Positions 62,539 through 64,000 of a DNA stretch of 64,000 nucleotides are shown here, piece by piece. This stretch comes from Bradyrhizobium manausense. Its GTDB lineage: Bacteria > Pseudomonadota > Alphaproteobacteria > Rhizobiales > Xanthobacteraceae. The position numbers and the translations under genes were made by a program. A model generated the notes under the pieces. It was given only the letters and a program-made list of their open reading frames with translations. It was not told where the DNA came from and ran no database searches. Numbering within the stretch: position 1 is the stretch's first letter; every line of letters begins with the position of its first letter. The stretch covers positions 4,066,001 through 4,130,000 of the forward strand of contig NZ_JAFCJI010000001.1 in the NCBI RefSeq assembly GCF_018131105.1. The letters run 5' to 3'.

Positions 62539-63375
62539 ATGTTTGAAACAGGTCTGCTCAGGAACAAGCGCATTCTCGTCACCGGCGGCGGCTCGGGCCT
62601 CGGTGCTGCGATGGGGCGCCGCTTCCTCGCGCTCGGCGCAGAGCTCGTGATTTGCGGTCGCAAGATTGACCGGCTCGAAGCCACTGCGAGCGAAATGCGT
62701 GCGCAGATCGGCGGCAAGGTCACGACGATCGGATGCGATGTTCGCGACGGCGCGGCGGTCGACGAGATGATGGACGCGATCTGGCGCGAGGCGCCGCTCG
62801 ACGTCCTCGTCAACAACGCTGCTGCGACCTTCATCGCGCAGAGTGAGCATCTGTCGTTCCGCGCGGCTGATGCGATCCTGGCGCCGACACTGCACGGTGC
62901 AATGTATTGCACGCTCGCTGCCGGCAAGCGCTGGATCGACGGCAAGCACAATGGCGTCGTGCTCTCGATCCTGTCGACCTCGACCATCACCGGCCGTGCC
63001 TTCACCGTTCCCTCCGCGATGGCGAAATCGGCGGTGCTGGCGATGACTAAGAGCCTCGCGGTGGAGTGGGGCCCGAAGGGCATCCGCACGGTCGCGATCG
63101 CGCCGGGCCCGTTCCCGACGCCGGGTGCTTCCGGGCAGTTGCGGATCCAGGGGCGGGATGACAGCCTGACGCGCAACCCGATGGGCCGCAACGGCGAGCA
63201 CGGCGAGCTCGCCGACCTCGCCAGCTTTCTGGTCTCGGACCGCGCCGGCTACATCAATGGCGAGATGGTCGTGATTGACGGCGGCGCGCATTTGCGCAGT
63301 TCCGGCGCCGAGGACCTGTTGCGGTGGACCGACGCGCAATGGGCCGAGCAGCGCGCTGGACGCACCAAAAGCTAG
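62539..63375 (+). CDS. short-chain dehydrogenase/reductase (2,4-dienoyl-CoA reductase-like)
   Basis: The product is 278 residues from ATG 62539, with AGCGAGGA upstream; an in-frame start at 62488 lies inside the repeat. The cofactor motif is ILVTGGGSGLGAAMGRRFLA (TGGGSGLG). The NNAG equivalent is NNAAATFIAQ, and the substrate segment is SILSTSTITGRAFTVPSAMA. The usual Tyr of YxxxK appears replaced: the run reads VPSAMAKS, with S/K in place, as in peroxisomal 2,4-dienoyl-CoA reductases, which lack the Tyr. MGRNGEHGELADLASFLVSD is also a DECR-like segment. It probably reduces dienoyl-CoA or a similar acyl-CoA. Confidence 0.87.
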   Translation: MFETGLLRNKRILVTGGGSGLGAAMGRRFLALGAELVICGRKIDRLEATASEMRAQIGGKVTTIGCDVRDGAAVDEMMDAIWREAPLDVLVNNAAATFIAQSEHLSFRAADAILAPTLHGAMYCTLAAGKRWIDGKHNGVVLSILSTSTITGRAFTVPSAMAKSAVLAMTKSLAVEWGPKGIRTVAIAPGPFPTPGASGQLRIQGRDDSLTRNPMGRNGEHGELADLASFLVSDRAGYINGEMVVIDGGAHLRSSGAEDLLRWTDAQWAEQRAGRTKS

Positions 63376-63490
63376 TCGCGCTCACCCGCTAACTGCCTTC
63401 CCAAATTGGACTTTCCCGGCTATCCCTGACTCGGGGACAAAGCGCGACCGGGCCATCTTCCAGTCACAATATTGAGGGAACCACTCCGGC

Positions 63491-64000
63491 ATGTGGCGGG
63501 TGCTGATTTTAGCTTTGATGACTGGCGTGGCGGCCGGCGGAATCGCTGATTCTGCACGGGCACAGACGGCGCAACCGGCGCCCAAAGCCGCACCGAAGGC
63601 GGCTGCGCCGGCCCATGCAACTGCAAAGACGGCAGCCAAGCCCGAGGGTAAGCCGGTCGCCCCGCCCGCGGCGGTGGCGGGCGGCGCGGAGCCGACCTTG
63701 ATCGGTCAGTTCGGCACCTGGGGCGCCTATTCGGCGATGCCCAACGGCAAGAAAGTCTGCTTTGCGCTGGCCAAGCCGTCGTCGTCGAAGACCAATCCGC
63801 CGAACCGGCCGCGTGATCCGGCCTATGCCTTCGTCTCGACCCGCCCGGCCGAGAAGGTGAACAACGAAGTCTCCGTCATGATCGGCTATGCGCTGAAGCC
63901 GGGGTCGGAATCGACCGTCGAGGTAGGTGGCGCCTCCTTCGCGATGTACACGCAGGGCGACGGCCTCTGGATCAAGAATGCGGCCGAGGAGGATCGGATG
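63491..64000 (+). CDS. IalB (invasion-associated locus B) family protein, C-terminus cut by window end
   Basis: The frame starts with ATG 63491 and is open to the window end, giving at least 170 residues. It has a Sec signal peptide (MWRVLILALMTGVAAGGIAD, cut near SARA) and a low-complexity Ala/Pro/Lys region (about 25-65). The family domain starts at IGQFGTWGAYSAMPNGKKVC and continues with AYAFVSTRPAEKVNNEVSVM and IGYALKPGS. IalB of Bartonella promotes erythrocyte invasion; in soil alphaproteobacteria the family is widespread and of unknown function. It is periplasmic or envelope-associated by inference. The remaining part lies to the right. Confidence 0.85.
   Translation, partial: MWRVLILALMTGVAAGGIADSARAQTAQPAPKAAPKAAAPAHATAKTAAKPEGKPVAPPAAVAGGAEPTLIGQFGTWGAYSAMPNGKKVCFALAKPSSSKTNPPNRPRDPAYAFVSTRPAEKVNNEVSVMIGYALKPGSESTVEVGGASFAMYTQGDGLWIKNAAEEDRM

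Overview
This window looks like a stretch of core chromosome from an alphaproteobacterium of the Bradyrhizobium / Nitrobacteraceae group. The evidence is high GC, strong third-position GC bias, alphaproteobacterial gene sets (rsmB-heparinase-purH; hemD-mitofilin-hemY; tsaD-gpsA; an SDHAF4/DUF1674 protein; IalB-like and cysteine-rich-repeat secreted proteins), and many short palindromic intergenic repeats of the kind scattered through Bradyrhizobium genomes. The genus is an inference from remembered family sequences, not from a search. I see no rRNA, insertion sequence, prophage, integrase, CRISPR array or plasmid origin. Three tRNA genes are present (Gly-GCC, Thr-CGU, Ala-CGC).

Layout. 1-2.6 kb: a truncated LON-domain protein, a thioredoxin-TPR protein, tRNA-Gly and an epimerase. 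3.0-5.1 kb: a periplasmic sorbosone/PQQ-type sugar dehydrogenase followed by a di-haem cytochrome c, a likely electron-transfer pair. 5.2-14.5 kb: metabolic and transport genes (PanE-like reductase, DsbA-family isomerase, MATE exporter, DUF2239, GST, MFS, gamma-glutamyltransferase, UMF1-type MFS). 14.6-19.6 kb: rsmB - heparinase II/III - purH on the minus strand. 19.8-25.6 kb: SDHAF4-like factor, secreted nuclease, L,D-transpeptidase, acetyl-CoA synthetase, topoisomerase IB, SRPBCC protein. 25.7-33.4 kb: class III cyclase, tsaD-gpsA-EVE operon, hemD-mitofilin-hemY operon and tRNA-Thr.

33.6-45.7 kb: small secreted proteins, a polysaccharide deacetylase, an MFS-ABM fusion, Tat-exported hydrolase, cytochrome P450, a second class III cyclase, TerB-like protein, SDR, class I amidotransferase and enoyl-CoA hydratase. 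A perfect CRP-type palindrome (TGTGA-N6-TCACA) lies between the deacetylase and a cysteine-rich secreted protein, so the cyclases and this site may belong to one cAMP circuit. 45.7-48.9 kb: tRNA-Ala, YggT, DUF167, folD, ppa and a GNAT acetyltransferase. 49.2-52.3 kb: a tightly coupled four-gene operon (secreted alpha/beta hydrolase - DUF2269 membrane protein - SDR fused to a DoxX-like membrane domain - DCC thiol oxidoreductase). It is the best candidate here for an uncharacterised system.

52.4-64 kb: flavin amine oxidase, typA/bipA, a Crp/Fnr regulator divergent from a stand-alone receiver protein, PhoD phosphatase, TAXI binding protein, pterin dehydratase, YkvA/DUF1232 protein, quinone oxidoreductase, SDR, and an IalB-like protein cut by the window end. 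Several palindromic repeat families sit almost exclusively between genes, often at convergent gene ends, and one abuts the 3' end of tRNA-Ala.
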